Assembly: GCA_015068175.1 (NCBI GenBank)
Contig: SVLA01000004.1
Span: forward strand, 1 to 31,106
DNA length: 31,106 nucleotides
DNA from: Oscillospiraceae bacterium
GTDB taxonomy: Bacteria; Bacillota_A; Clostridia; Oscillospirales; Oscillospiraceae
Direction of reading: 5' to 3'
Made by a program: the position numbers and the translations under genes
Notes under the pieces: model-generated
Databases searched by the model: none
What the model saw: only the letters and a program-made list of their open reading frames with translations
What the model was told of the DNA's origin: nothing
In this document: piece by piece, positions 1 to 6,763 of the stretch
Position numbering within the stretch: the stretch's first letter is position 1
How the letters are laid out: every line of letters starts with the position of its first letter

Positions 1-231
1 AATGATGGAATCCTTGCTCAGGCCCACGCTACCCCCGGCGATGTTGATATGGGTGGGCAATCTGGCTTTCCCGGTCTGGCTGGTGATGGCCGCGGCGATC
101 ACCGTGGGGGAATGGCGGTTGCCGGTATCGTTTTGTACAATGAGCACCGGCCGGGTCCCCCCTTGCTCGCTGCCCACAACCGGGGACAAATCCGCATAAA
201 AGATGTCGCCCCGTCTTACTGTATCGTCCAT
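1..231 (-). CDS. mazF: MazF/PemK-family endoribonuclease toxin (3' end outside window)
   Basis: Partial gene: 77 codons are visible before the window edge. The N-terminus reads [20 protein letters not shown] followed by [11 protein letters not shown], which is the conserved start of MazF/NdoA toxins. These are sequence-specific mRNA interferases of the SH3-like PemK fold. The chosen ATG (231) has a GGAG about 10 nt upstream. An in-frame GTG at 309 would add 26 residues but lacks a well-placed ribosome site. It follows a GerS/LolA-type lipoprotein gene on the same strand. In Bacillus the order is lipoprotein (ydcC), alr, ndoAI (antitoxin), ndoA (toxin); here neither alr nor an antitoxin fits in the 139-bp gap. 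The family call is confident. Whether an antitoxin lies elsewhere cannot be seen. Confidence 0.93.
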   Translation of the reverse strand, partial: MDDTVRRGDIFYADLSPVVGSEQGGTRPVLIVQNDTGNRHSPTVIAAAITSQTGKARLPTHINIAGGSVGLSKDSII

Positions 232-370
232 GTGCTTCACGCTCCGTAGAAGTCTTACCAGCGCTACCGGAAGGCTCCATATGTAACGCGGCTGTCTATA
301 TTCTCCCACGTCCCATGGAATTTATACCCTCCGTGGCCGTAAGCCATTCTATGGGTTTTCCGGCAAAATG

Positions 371-946
371 TTACTCCATAACAAAGTTACTGACATCCAC
401 CGTCAGCAATCGCCGTCCCTGCCAGTAGATCTCGGCGGATCTTGGCAGATCGTTTCCGTCCAGCCATACATCCAAATGGAGCGCGTCGTCCCCATAGTTG
501 TCCTCGATGGCCACCCGAAGGCCCCCGTCCTCTTCGTTGCAGGAGGTCAGGTAGCCGCCCCGCAGGGTCTTGATCAGGAGCCACGGCGCCGAAACCGGCG
601 AAAGCTGATCGTCCGCCATGGTCTCAAATGCCATCGCCGTCTGATCAAAGGTCAGCTTGCCACCGGAGGCCGTCAGTTTCCCGGTGATCCCGGCCAGGGT
701 TGCCGGTTCTTTCACCCGGAACTGCAGATTACCGTTCTGGTCAAAACTGCACTCCATCCGAAACCGGATGGTCTTGCTGCCATAGTCTGCCGTCACTTCC
801 GCATCGAAACTTCCGCATTTGGAGATCATCTCCGCCCGCAGGCCCATAGCCCGTTCCAGGAGTTGATTTTGGGGCGAACACCCTAAAAGAAGCACCGCCG
901 CCAGCGCCACGCACAATAACTTTTTCATTTTCCTCCACCCTTTCAT
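371..946 (-). CDS. Secreted lipoprotein, GerS/LolA-like
   Basis: About 190 residues with a lipoprotein signal: basic n-region, hydrophobic LLCVALAAVLLLGC, and the lipobox LLGC giving a lipidated Cys. The rest is beta-rich with alternating polar and hydrophobic strands, and ends in YWQGRRLLTVDVSNFVME. This resembles the LolA-fold lipoproteins of Firmicutes (YdcC of Bacillus, GerS of Clostridioides), which act in sporulation or germination. I base that on length, lipobox and position next to mazF, not on a diagnostic motif. Start choice: ATG 946 has AGGAA about 10 nt upstream. ATG 928 (MKKLLC) also gives a good signal peptide, but its GGAGG is only 3 nt away. The gene lies 45 bp after the NlpC/P60 gene and is probably cotranscribed with it. 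Confidence 0.8.
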   Translation of the reverse strand: MKGWRKMKKLLCVALAAVLLLGCSPQNQLLERAMGLRAEMISKCGSFDAEVTADYGSKTIRFRMECSFDQNGNLQFRVKEPATLAGITGKLTASGGKLTFDQTAMAFETMADDQLSPVSAPWLLIKTLRGGYLTSCNEEDGGLRVAIEDNYGDDALHLDVWLDGNDLPRSAEIYWQGRRLLTVDVSNFVME

Positions 947-991
947 GATCGCAATGTTCCTTACGATCACATCCTATGGCGGAGTTTTCCG

Positions 992-1942
992 TTACAGAAC
1001 CCGGCGCGCACCGTAATACCGGGGCTGCCAGTAGGAATTGGACATGGAGGTGATGGTGATGCCCTTACTGGAACTGGCATGGATGAACTGCCCATCTCCG
1101 ATATAAATGCCCAAATGATTCACCGTGGTATAGTCCGTGGAGAAGAACACCAGGTCCCCCGGCCTCAGTTCCGACTTTTTGATGCTCATGCCGGCGGTGT
1201 ATTGCTCCTTGGAAGTCCGGGGCAAGGTGATGCCGTGCTGACGGAACACATACTGTACAAACCCGGAACAATCAAACCCTGCCGGGCCGCTTCCGCCCCA
1301 CAGATAGGGTACACCGATGTACTTCTTGGCCGTGGCGATGACGCCGCCGGCATCCACGCCCCGCAGCGCCGCGGCGCTGGGTGCAATACCTGTGGTTTTG
1401 CCGCCCACGAAAAACAGCGGTTCTTTCCTGGAAGCCTTATTCTCATAAGGGATCTCCGTCAGGTCCACAAAATCGCTGCGGATATAGCCTACGGTCTCAC
1501 CGTAAATCACCTTGAACCATTCATTGTTGATGCCAATGATATAGACCTTGCTGCCGGTGCCGGTCTTTCCAAGGCTGGAATAGGAGGTAGACGGGCCGCT
1601 GCGGATATTCACATTGGAACCGTTGACGCTGCCCCATCCCAGCTCTGCGTTTTCCTTGGCCGATGCCTTCAGCCAATCGCCGTGCATATAGCCTTCCTTC
1701 AGATTGTAGATCACTTTGTACCAATCCCCGGACTTGCCCAGGAGGATCACCACTTCATTTTTGGACGCATAGGCCACGGTGGTGTAGCCGCTTCCCGGAC
1801 CGCTCCGAAGCCGCAGGGACGACGCGGTCACGAATGCGATACCGGTCTTCCGTGCCGTCGCCGCCGAAGCATTGATGGAAAAAACACTTACAAACAAAAA
1901 AATTGCCAGCCCAAGGCTGACAATACGTTTCGATAATTTCAT
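992..1942 (-). CDS. Secreted SH3-domain NlpC/P60 peptidoglycan hydrolase
   Basis: A 316-residue protein exported to the cell wall. Residues 1-27 are a Sec signal peptide (cleavage near INASA-A). Two bacterial SH3 domains follow at about 32-95 (LRLRSGPGSGYTTVAY) and 104-165 (VNIRSGPSTSYSSLGK). The C-terminal NlpC/P60 domain spans about 200-316 with catalytic Cys225 in FDCSGFVQYVF, His276 in VNHLGIYIGDG and His288 in FIHASSSKG. NlpC/P60 enzymes cleave peptide bonds in peptidoglycan stems, typically D-Glu to diamino acid, with SH3 domains binding the wall. A clear GGAGGG sits 6 nt before the ATG. It precedes the GerS-like lipoprotein and could serve sporulation or germination, but that is context only. 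Confidence 0.95.
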   Translation of the reverse strand: MKLSKRIVSLGLAIFLFVSVFSINASAATARKTGIAFVTASSLRLRSGPGSGYTTVAYASKNEVVILLGKSGDWYKVIYNLKEGYMHGDWLKASAKENAELGWGSVNGSNVNIRSGPSTSYSSLGKTGTGSKVYIIGINNEWFKVIYGETVGYIRSDFVDLTEIPYENKASRKEPLFFVGGKTTGIAPSAAALRGVDAGGVIATAKKYIGVPYLWGGSGPAGFDCSGFVQYVFRQHGITLPRTSKEQYTAGMSIKKSELRPGDLVFFSTDYTTVNHLGIYIGDGQFIHASSSKGITITSMSNSYWQPRYYGARRVL

Positions 1943-1973
1943 ACGTTGCCCTCCGTCTTACTGGGAAAATGTC

Positions 1974-2264
1974 TTACTTGCCTGCCAGCGCACGCTCGAG
2001 CCATACGCAGCCAAAATCCAAAGCCGTGTACAGACCGTCTTTTTCGCTCTTCTTCACGATGCGGTCCCGGCTCTTGGCAGCGGGATCCGTGAGCTGAAGC
2101 TGAACAGAAACCTTCGTCGCCACATCCAGATCGCCCACCTTCTTGGTGGCCAGGATCTGAAGCATGACAATGTGGGAATCCGCCATAGATCCATAATAGA
2201 TCAGGTTGTCCTTCCGCATCAGCGGATGGCCCTTATACATCAGAACTGCTTTTTCGTCAGCCAT
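1974..2264 (-). CDS. Conserved small protein of unknown function
   Basis: A 96-residue soluble protein beginning MADEKAVLMYKGHPLMRKDN. I do not recognise a named family. The ATG is set by an AGGAGG ribosome site 7 nt upstream (upstream in-frame codons cross the promoter, so longer starts are unlikely). There is no signal peptide or membrane segment. The middle (SHIVMLQILATKKVGDLDVA) looks like an alpha/beta fold, and the C-terminus is basic then hydrophobic (DFGCVWLERALAGK). It has its own sigma-A promoter at 2298-2326 and lies 31 bp upstream of the NlpC/P60 gene on the same strand, so it may lead that transcript. Confidence 0.8.
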   Translation of the reverse strand: MADEKAVLMYKGHPLMRKDNLIYYGSMADSHIVMLQILATKKVGDLDVATKVSVQLQLTDPAAKSRDRIVKKSEKDGLYTALDFGCVWLERALAGK

Positions 2265-2297
2265 TTTGGTTACCTCCTCTCGAAAATTTGTAACCGA

Positions 2298-2326
2298 ATT
2301 GTAACATTTATTGACCGATTCGTCAA
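2298..2326 (-). promoter_or_regulatory. Sigma-A promoter for the small unknown gene
   Basis: On the minus strand: TTGACG (2326-2321), 17-nt spacer, TACAAT (2303-2298). This puts the start of transcription near 2291, about 27 nt before the ATG at 2264. Confidence 0.8.
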
Positions 2327-2429
2327 CCCAAATGGGCCGATTACCAGCATTTGGCAGCGGACCGGTCAAAAATCATCATGGATTTTGTAAGACGGAGGGA
2401 GTATGAAATTGTTTCTTTTTATACTATTG

Positions 2430-2459
2430 AAGGGGCTTTTGCCGTGGCAAAAGCCCCTT
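2430..2459 (-). terminator. Strong hairpin after ireB, probable terminator
   Basis: A 14-bp perfect stem, AAGGGGCTTTTGCC paired with GGCAAAAGCCCCTT, closes a 2-nt nominal loop 20 bp after the ireB stop codon. The U-tract after it on the minus strand is poor (CAATAGTATAAAAAG), so termination may be inefficient. It separates ireB from the next promoter. Confidence 0.6.
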
Positions 2460-2479
2460 GCCTGTGGTAAGATCCCGGC

Positions 2480-2725
2480 TTATGCCAGGTAGCAGCGGAC
2501 CAACTCCTGAAGAAGCTCGTCCCGATCCAGCTTGCAGATCATACTGCGGGCGCCGTTGTAATTGGTGATATAGGTGGGGTCTTCCGTCAGCAGATAGCCA
2601 ACGATCTGATTGACGGGATTGTAACCCTTTTCCTTCAGTGCGTCAAAAACCGTCCGCAGGATCCGGCGCATATTTTCCTTATCATCGCTGGGCACGGTAA
2701 ATTTCAGAGTCTGCTGTTCCGTCAT
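2480..2725 (-). CDS. ireB: IreB-family regulatory phosphoprotein (UPF0297)
   Basis: An 81-residue protein with the family signature: [20 protein letters not shown], then [20 protein letters not shown] and [12 protein letters not shown]. IreB of Enterococcus is phosphorylated by the PASTA kinase IreK and tunes cephalosporin tolerance; Bacillus YrzL is the same family. The ATG at 2725 has GGAGGTCG upstream and matches the usual length of about 80-90 residues; earlier in-frame ATGs fall in the promoter region. The gene often sits in alaS-ireB-ruvX, but here it stands alone between pheT and a hairpin. A kinase-like protein lies 17 kb away in this window, but nothing links the two directly. Confidence 0.94.
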   Translation of the reverse strand: MTEQQTLKFTVPSDDKENMRRILRTVFDALKEKGYNPVNQIVGYLLTEDPTYITNYNGARSMICKLDRDELLQELVRCYLA

Positions 2726-2755
2726 AAGATCGACCTCCTTGGGTGAATTGTCCAT

Positions 2756-2784
2756 ATTATATCCCAAAAGTATCCGATTGTAAA
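2756..2784 (-). promoter_or_regulatory. Sigma-A promoter for ireB
   Basis: On the minus strand: TTTACA (2784-2779), 17-nt spacer, TATAAT (2761-2756). The -10 matches consensus, and the start lies about 25 nt upstream of the ATG. I see no terminator between pheT and this promoter, so pheST read-through into ireB is possible. Confidence 0.82.
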
Positions 2785-2821
2785 GACCCCAATTGAAATT
2801 TTTAGTGAACAGTTGTTTGCA

Positions 2822-5203
2822 TTATCGCAGAGTAGCGCCCAGTTTCTCCTTCAGCGCTGCCAGGACCTTGGACACCACCCCTTCGGAATCGCTGTCCGTC
2901 AGGGTCCGGTCATCGGCCCGCAGTTCCAGGGAGAAGGCCATGCTTTTCTTGCCTTCCGGCACACCCACGCCTCGGTAGATATCAAACAGCTTCACGCCCC
3001 GCAGGAGCTTACCGGCGGAAGTATGGATCACATCCTCGATCTGCGCCACGGTCACTTCCTCGTCACAGATCAGGCTCAGATCCCGGGTCACGCCGGGATA
3101 CTTGGGCAGCGGCACATAGGTGGCCTCCGGCAGCCGCAGCGCGAACATCTTGCTGAAGTCCACTTCCACGCAGTACACTTCCGTATCCAGACCATAATTG
3201 GCAGCCACCAGGGGGTGGACCTGGCCCATATAGCCCAACAGTACACCATCCACGTAAACGGCGGCGCAGCGGCCGGGATGATAGGACGGATTGTCCTTCA
3301 CAGCGGTATAGGTAGCCTTCGGCAGCCGCAGGCCCTTCATGATGGCCTCCAGCTCGCCCTTCAGGCTGAAGAAGCTGACGCCGGCGCCGTAGGTACCCAG
3401 GACCAGCATCTTGGGTTCTTCGGGCAGTTGTCCTTCTCTGGGCAGATAGATCTTGGCCAGTTCATACAGCTTCACACTCTTGTTGTGGTAGGCATAGTTC
3501 CGGCCCAGAATGTCCAGCATGGAGGGCAGCGCGATGGTACGCATAATGGAAGTATCCTCACCCAGGGGGTTCTGGATCTTCATGGCATTGCGCAGAGCAG
3601 ACTCCTTGGGCAGACGGATCTGATCAAAGATACCGGGAGAAACGAAGGAATAGGTGATGATCTCGCTGTAACCCAGGCCGCGGCAAAGCTGACCGGCCTT
3701 GTTCTCCGCCAGCATTTCCGCAGAGTAACCGCCGTGGGTGGAGGTGCGGAATGCGGTGGTGGGGATCTCATTGTAGCCGTAGCTGCGGCCTATCTCCTCA
3801 GCAATATCCGCCATGAGGTTCAGGTCCGGGCGGAAAGAAGGCACCTTGATGGTGTCCCCCTCCACGGGGATCTCCAGCAGTTCCAGATAGCGGACCATAT
3901 CCTCCCGGCTGATATTGGTACCCAGCAGCTTGTTGATCTTCTCAGGCTCCAGCTTCAGTTCCCGATCGGCGGGGACGTAGTTGATGATATCGATGATGCC
4001 GTCCAGCACATCGCCGCACTCCAGCAGTTCCACCAGCTCGCAGGCCCGCTGGACCGCAGGCACGGTCATCATGGGATCCAGGTTCTTCTCGAACTTGCCG
4101 GAGGACTCGGTACGCATACCCAGGGCCAGCGCAGTCTGGCGAATGGAGGTGCCGTTGAAATTGGCAGACTCAAAGACCACGGTGGTGGTGTCATCCAGGA
4201 TCTCGGAGTTCTCACCGCCCATAATGCCTGCCAGACCAATGGGCCTGCACTCATCAGCAATGACCAGCATACCGGGCTTCAGGTTCCGCACATTGCCGTC
4301 CAGAGTGATCAGGGTCTCCCCTTCCTCAGCTTCGCGGACAATGATCTTGCCGGAGGAAACATAGCGGTAGTCAAACGCGTGCATGGGCTGACCGTACTCC
4401 AGCATCACATAGTTGGTGATGTCCACGATGTTGTTGATGGGCCGCACGCCGTTGGCTCTCAGGCGCTGACGCAGCCACTTGGGGCTGGGGCCGATCTTCA
4501 CGTTCTTCGCCATCCGGGAAGAATAGCGGTTGCACAGTGTCTCCGCCGGCACTTCCACATCCAGATGCTCAAAGATGGAACCGGCATCGCTGCCCTTCAC
4601 CACCGGCTCATGGTGGCGCATGGTCCTGCCGAATGCCGCGGCGGATTCCCGGGCCAAGCCGATGATGCTGTAGCAATCGGGCCGGTTGTTGGTGATCTCA
4701 AATTCCACCACGGTGTCGTCGTTGCCGATGACCTCGTTGATATCCTGGCCAATGCGGCACTCCTCTTCAATAATGAAGATGCCGTCCATAATGGCATAGG
4801 GGAAATCGTTCTGGGTCAGGCCCAGCTCTTCCAGGCCGCAGAGCATGCCGTTGGAAGCAACGCCGCGGAGCTTGCCCTTGGTGATGTGAACGCCGCCGGG
4901 CAGCCAGGAATTGTGCTTGGCCACGGGCACCAGATCCCCGACCTTCACATTCTGAGCGCCGGTGACGATCTGCAGGGGTTCGCCTTCGCCCACGTCGATC
5001 TGGCACACCCACATATGGTCGGAATTCTCGTGACGGACGATGTCCAGCACCTTACCAACCACCACATTCTTGATCTGGGCATCCATACGCTCCCAGGTCT
5101 CCACCTTCTGACCGAACACGGTCAAGGTCTCTACAAATTCCTTATCGGAGACGGAACTCAGGTCCACGAACTCCTCATTGATCCATTTTCTGTTGAGCTG
5201 CAT
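2822..5203 (-). CDS. pheT: Phenylalanine-tRNA ligase beta subunit
   Basis: A 793-residue protein, full length for the bacterial beta chain of the (alpha-beta)2 enzyme that charges tRNA-Phe. Visible modules: an N-terminal tRNA-binding (EMAP-like) domain at about 40-150 (NVVVGKVLDIVRHENSDHMW, then ITKGKLRGVASNGMLCGLEE); the B3/B4 editing region in the middle, including NNRPDCYSIIGLARE and MHAFDYR; B5 around 400-475; a catalytic-like core with RTIALPSMLDILGRN; and a C-terminal ferredoxin-like anticodon-binding domain from about 700 (YPGVTRDLSLICDEEVT). The start has GGAGG 8 nt upstream. It follows pheS by 12 bp in one T-box-controlled operon. Confidence 0.98.
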   Translation of the reverse strand: MQLNRKWINEEFVDLSSVSDKEFVETLTVFGQKVETWERMDAQIKNVVVGKVLDIVRHENSDHMWVCQIDVGEGEPLQIVTGAQNVKVGDLVPVAKHNSWLPGGVHITKGKLRGVASNGMLCGLEELGLTQNDFPYAIMDGIFIIEEECRIGQDINEVIGNDDTVVEFEITNNRPDCYSIIGLARESAAAFGRTMRHHEPVVKGSDAGSIFEHLDVEVPAETLCNRYSSRMAKNVKIGPSPKWLRQRLRANGVRPINNIVDITNYVMLEYGQPMHAFDYRYVSSGKIIVREAEEGETLITLDGNVRNLKPGMLVIADECRPIGLAGIMGGENSEILDDTTTVVFESANFNGTSIRQTALALGMRTESSGKFEKNLDPMMTVPAVQRACELVELLECGDVLDGIIDIINYVPADRELKLEPEKINKLLGTNISREDMVRYLELLEIPVEGDTIKVPSFRPDLNLMADIAEEIGRSYGYNEIPTTAFRTSTHGGYSAEMLAENKAGQLCRGLGYSEIITYSFVSPGIFDQIRLPKESALRNAMKIQNPLGEDTSIMRTIALPSMLDILGRNYAYHNKSVKLYELAKIYLPREGQLPEEPKMLVLGTYGAGVSFFSLKGELEAIMKGLRLPKATYTAVKDNPSYHPGRCAAVYVDGVLLGYMGQVHPLVAANYGLDTEVYCVEVDFSKMFALRLPEATYVPLPKYPGVTRDLSLICDEEVTVAQIEDVIHTSAGKLLRGVKLFDIYRGVGVPEGKKSMAFSLELRADDRTLTDSDSEGVVSKVLAALKEKLGATLR

Positions 5204-5215
5204 ATTGATCCCTCC

Positions 5216-6259
5216 TTAGAACTGCTCCAGGAACCGCACGTCGTTATCAAAGATCAGACGCAGGTCCGTGATCTTCAGCCGGCCCATAGCAGTGCGCTCC
5301 AGGCCGATGCCGAAGGCAAAGCCGGAATACACCTCCGGATCGATGCCGCAGTTACGCAGCACGTCCGGATGCACCATGCCGGCACCCAGCAGTTCGATCC
5401 AGCCTTCGCCGTGGCAGGTAGAGCAAACCTGGCCGTTTACTTCGCCGGTGCCGTGGCACTTGTGGCACTGCATATCCATCTCGCAGGAAGGCTCCGTAAA
5501 GGGGAAATGATGGGGCCGGAACCGCACCTGGGCATCATGGCCGTAGATCCGGTTCATAATGGTGATCAGCGCGCCCTTCAGGTCGCCCATGGTGATGTTC
5601 TCCGCAACCACCAGGCCCTCGATCTGATGGAACATGGGGCTGTGGGTGGCATCCGCCTCGTCTTTACGAAACACGCGGCCGGGAGCCAGCATGCACAGCG
5701 GCGGCTTATGTTCTTCCATGAAGCGGATCTGCATGGAGCTGGTCTGGGTCCGCAGTAGAACGGAATCGTCCTCCGTAAAGTAGAACGTGTCGCTGCGGTC
5801 ACGGGAAGGATGGCCTTCCTCGATATTCAGCCGGGTAAAGTTGTAGTCGGCGTACTCCACTTCGGGGCCGTCCACCACGGTGTAGCCCATGCCCACGAAA
5901 ATGTCCTTGATCTCCTGGAGCACCTGGTTCATGGGATGCTGATGACCCATCACCACGGCATCGCCGGGAATGGTCACATCGATGGCTTCCGCCGCCAGCT
6001 TTGCTTCCAACACCGCCGCATGGATGGTGGCCTTCCGCTGTTCCAGCTTGGCCTCGATCTCGGCGCGGACAGAGTTGGCCAACTGACCCATAACAGGCCG
6101 CTCTTCAGCAGACAGCTTGCCCATCATCTTCAGCACAGCCGTCAGTTCGCCCTTCTTGCCCAGCCACTTGACCCGCAGCTCTTCCAGAGCAGCCGGCGTG
6201 GTGGCTTCTTCCAGGGAGGCCAGAGCCTGCACCCGGATGTTTTCCAAAGTTTGCTTCAT
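5216..6259 (-). CDS. pheS: Phenylalanine-tRNA ligase alpha subunit
   Basis: A 347-residue catalytic subunit with an N-terminal coiled-coil arm (about 1-90) and a class II synthetase core: LLRTQTSSMQIRFM (motif 1 region), GRVFRKDEADATHSPMFHQI (motif 2) and GFAFGIGLERTAMGRL (motif 3). FPFTEPSCEMDM precedes a Cys-rich loop, CHKCHGTGEVNGQVCSTCHG, with two CxxC pairs. A similar but shorter Cys pair occurs in other Firmicute PheS, so this looks like a somewhat longer version of a known insert. AGGAGGG lies upstream of the ATG and the T-box leader directly precedes it. Confidence 0.98.
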   Translation of the reverse strand: MKQTLENIRVQALASLEEATTPAALEELRVKWLGKKGELTAVLKMMGKLSAEERPVMGQLANSVRAEIEAKLEQRKATIHAAVLEAKLAAEAIDVTIPGDAVVMGHQHPMNQVLQEIKDIFVGMGYTVVDGPEVEYADYNFTRLNIEEGHPSRDRSDTFYFTEDDSVLLRTQTSSMQIRFMEEHKPPLCMLAPGRVFRKDEADATHSPMFHQIEGLVVAENITMGDLKGALITIMNRIYGHDAQVRFRPHHFPFTEPSCEMDMQCHKCHGTGEVNGQVCSTCHGEGWIELLGAGMVHPDVLRNCGIDPEVYSGFAFGIGLERTAMGRLKITDLRLIFDNDVRFLEQF

Positions 6260-6282
6260 TTATGGTTCCCTCCTGCGAGAAA

Positions 6283-6556
6283 TTTACAAAAAAATGATCC
6301 TTCCATCCCATCAAACCGGGACGAAAGGAAACCTTCCGCGGTACCACCCGCATTCACCCCAAGGGGGCGCGCTTTCTCGGATGCCAACACATCCACAGAC
6401 CTCTAACGGTGTCCACCGGCCATTCCTACTGCAATTTTCAGATGGCAGCTCCTGGGGGAAAGCCCCAATACCACGGCCATGCGGCTCACACCGTCCCGCA
6501 TTCGCTGAAAAACCGTCACTCGGCACCAGGCGACCCATTCATCGCTTTTACATATC
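6283..6556 (-). ncRNA. T-box leader (tRNA-Phe-sensing) of pheST
   Basis: The leader carries the T-box core GGGTGGTACCGCG at 6349-6337, which pairs with the tRNA acceptor end in the antiterminator. It is followed by an intrinsic terminator just before the pheS ribosome site. Stem I can be traced: CCTGG (6530-6526) pairs with CCAGG (6455-6451), AGTGA lies at 6520-6516, and a GGTGTGAGCCG element begins near 6492. A UUC triplet at 6460-6458 lies just before CCAGGAGCTG, where the specifier is expected, fitting Phe. The base after UUC is C rather than the usual purine, so the specifier is likely but not certain. Uncharged tRNA-Phe should allow read-through into pheST. Confidence 0.9.
6288..6328 (-). 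terminator. T-box regulated terminator upstream of pheS
   Basis: On the minus strand, CCTTTCGTCCC (6328-6318) pairs with GGGATGGAAGG (6309-6299) through 11 positions, two of them G-U, followed by ATCA and seven T (6294-6288). Its 5' arm lies just after the T-box core, as expected for a terminator that competes with the antiterminator. Confidence 0.88.
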
Positions 6557-6562
6557 GAAAGG

Positions 6563-6591
6563 ATATTAACATATTCAGTAATAAAATGCAA
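6563..6591 (-). promoter_or_regulatory. Sigma-A promoter of the pheST T-box transcript
   Basis: On the minus strand: TTGCAT (6591-6586), 17-nt spacer, TAATAT (6568-6563). It places the start near 6556, just ahead of stem I of the T-box. Confidence 0.78.
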
Positions 6592-6616
6592 GATATTTTT
6601 GAATTTTGACACCATA

Positions 6617-6693
6617 AATTGTTGTTTACGGTGCCAAAGGCGCATACCTTCCCCCGTGGGAAGCCATCGTAGTTAAGCAGCTAAACAACAATT
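6617..6693. repeat. 77-bp element bounded by a perfect 12-bp inverted repeat
   Basis: AATTGTTGTTTA (6617-6628) and TAAACAACAATT (6682-6693) are perfect inverse copies. Between them is a smaller hairpin, CTTCCC/GGGAAG (about 6649-6662). It sits between the LRR gene terminator and the pheST promoter. There is no U-tract on either side good enough to call it a terminator. It could be a structured RNA, a protein-binding site or a small mobile remnant; none can be chosen from sequence alone. Confidence 0.6.
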
Positions 6694-6701
6694 CTCTTTC
6701 T

Positions 6702-6733
6702 CAACAAACAGCACCCGTCAAAGCGGGTGCTGT
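6702..6733 (-). terminator. Terminator after the LRR surface-protein gene
   Basis: ACAGCACCCG (6708-6717) and CGGGTGCTGT (6724-6733) form a 10-bp perfect stem with a 6-nt loop, followed on the minus strand by TTGTTG. It lies 30 bp beyond the stop codon of the LRR gene. Confidence 0.75.
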
Positions 6734-6763
6734 CATGCTATTCATTGTGTTGGTGTGTCCTGC

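Noticed and set aside
5360..5500. Cys-rich insert in PheS as a novel zinc finger
   Set aside because: Other Firmicute PheS proteins carry a Cys-pair loop at this position; only the length of the loop is slightly unusual.
2813..5758. 981-codon open frame on the plus strand opposite pheT and pheS
   Set aside because: The minus strand encodes two full, recognisable synthetase subunits. The opposite frame is His/Gly/Gln-rich with no domain and no ribosome site; it is a codon-bias shadow.
6617..6700. Minus strand reads TTTAGCTGCTTAA, resembling the end of a tmRNA tag (LAA-stop)
   Set aside because: No tRNA-like ends, pseudoknots or enough length for tmRNA; the match is short and lies in the arm of the inverted repeat.
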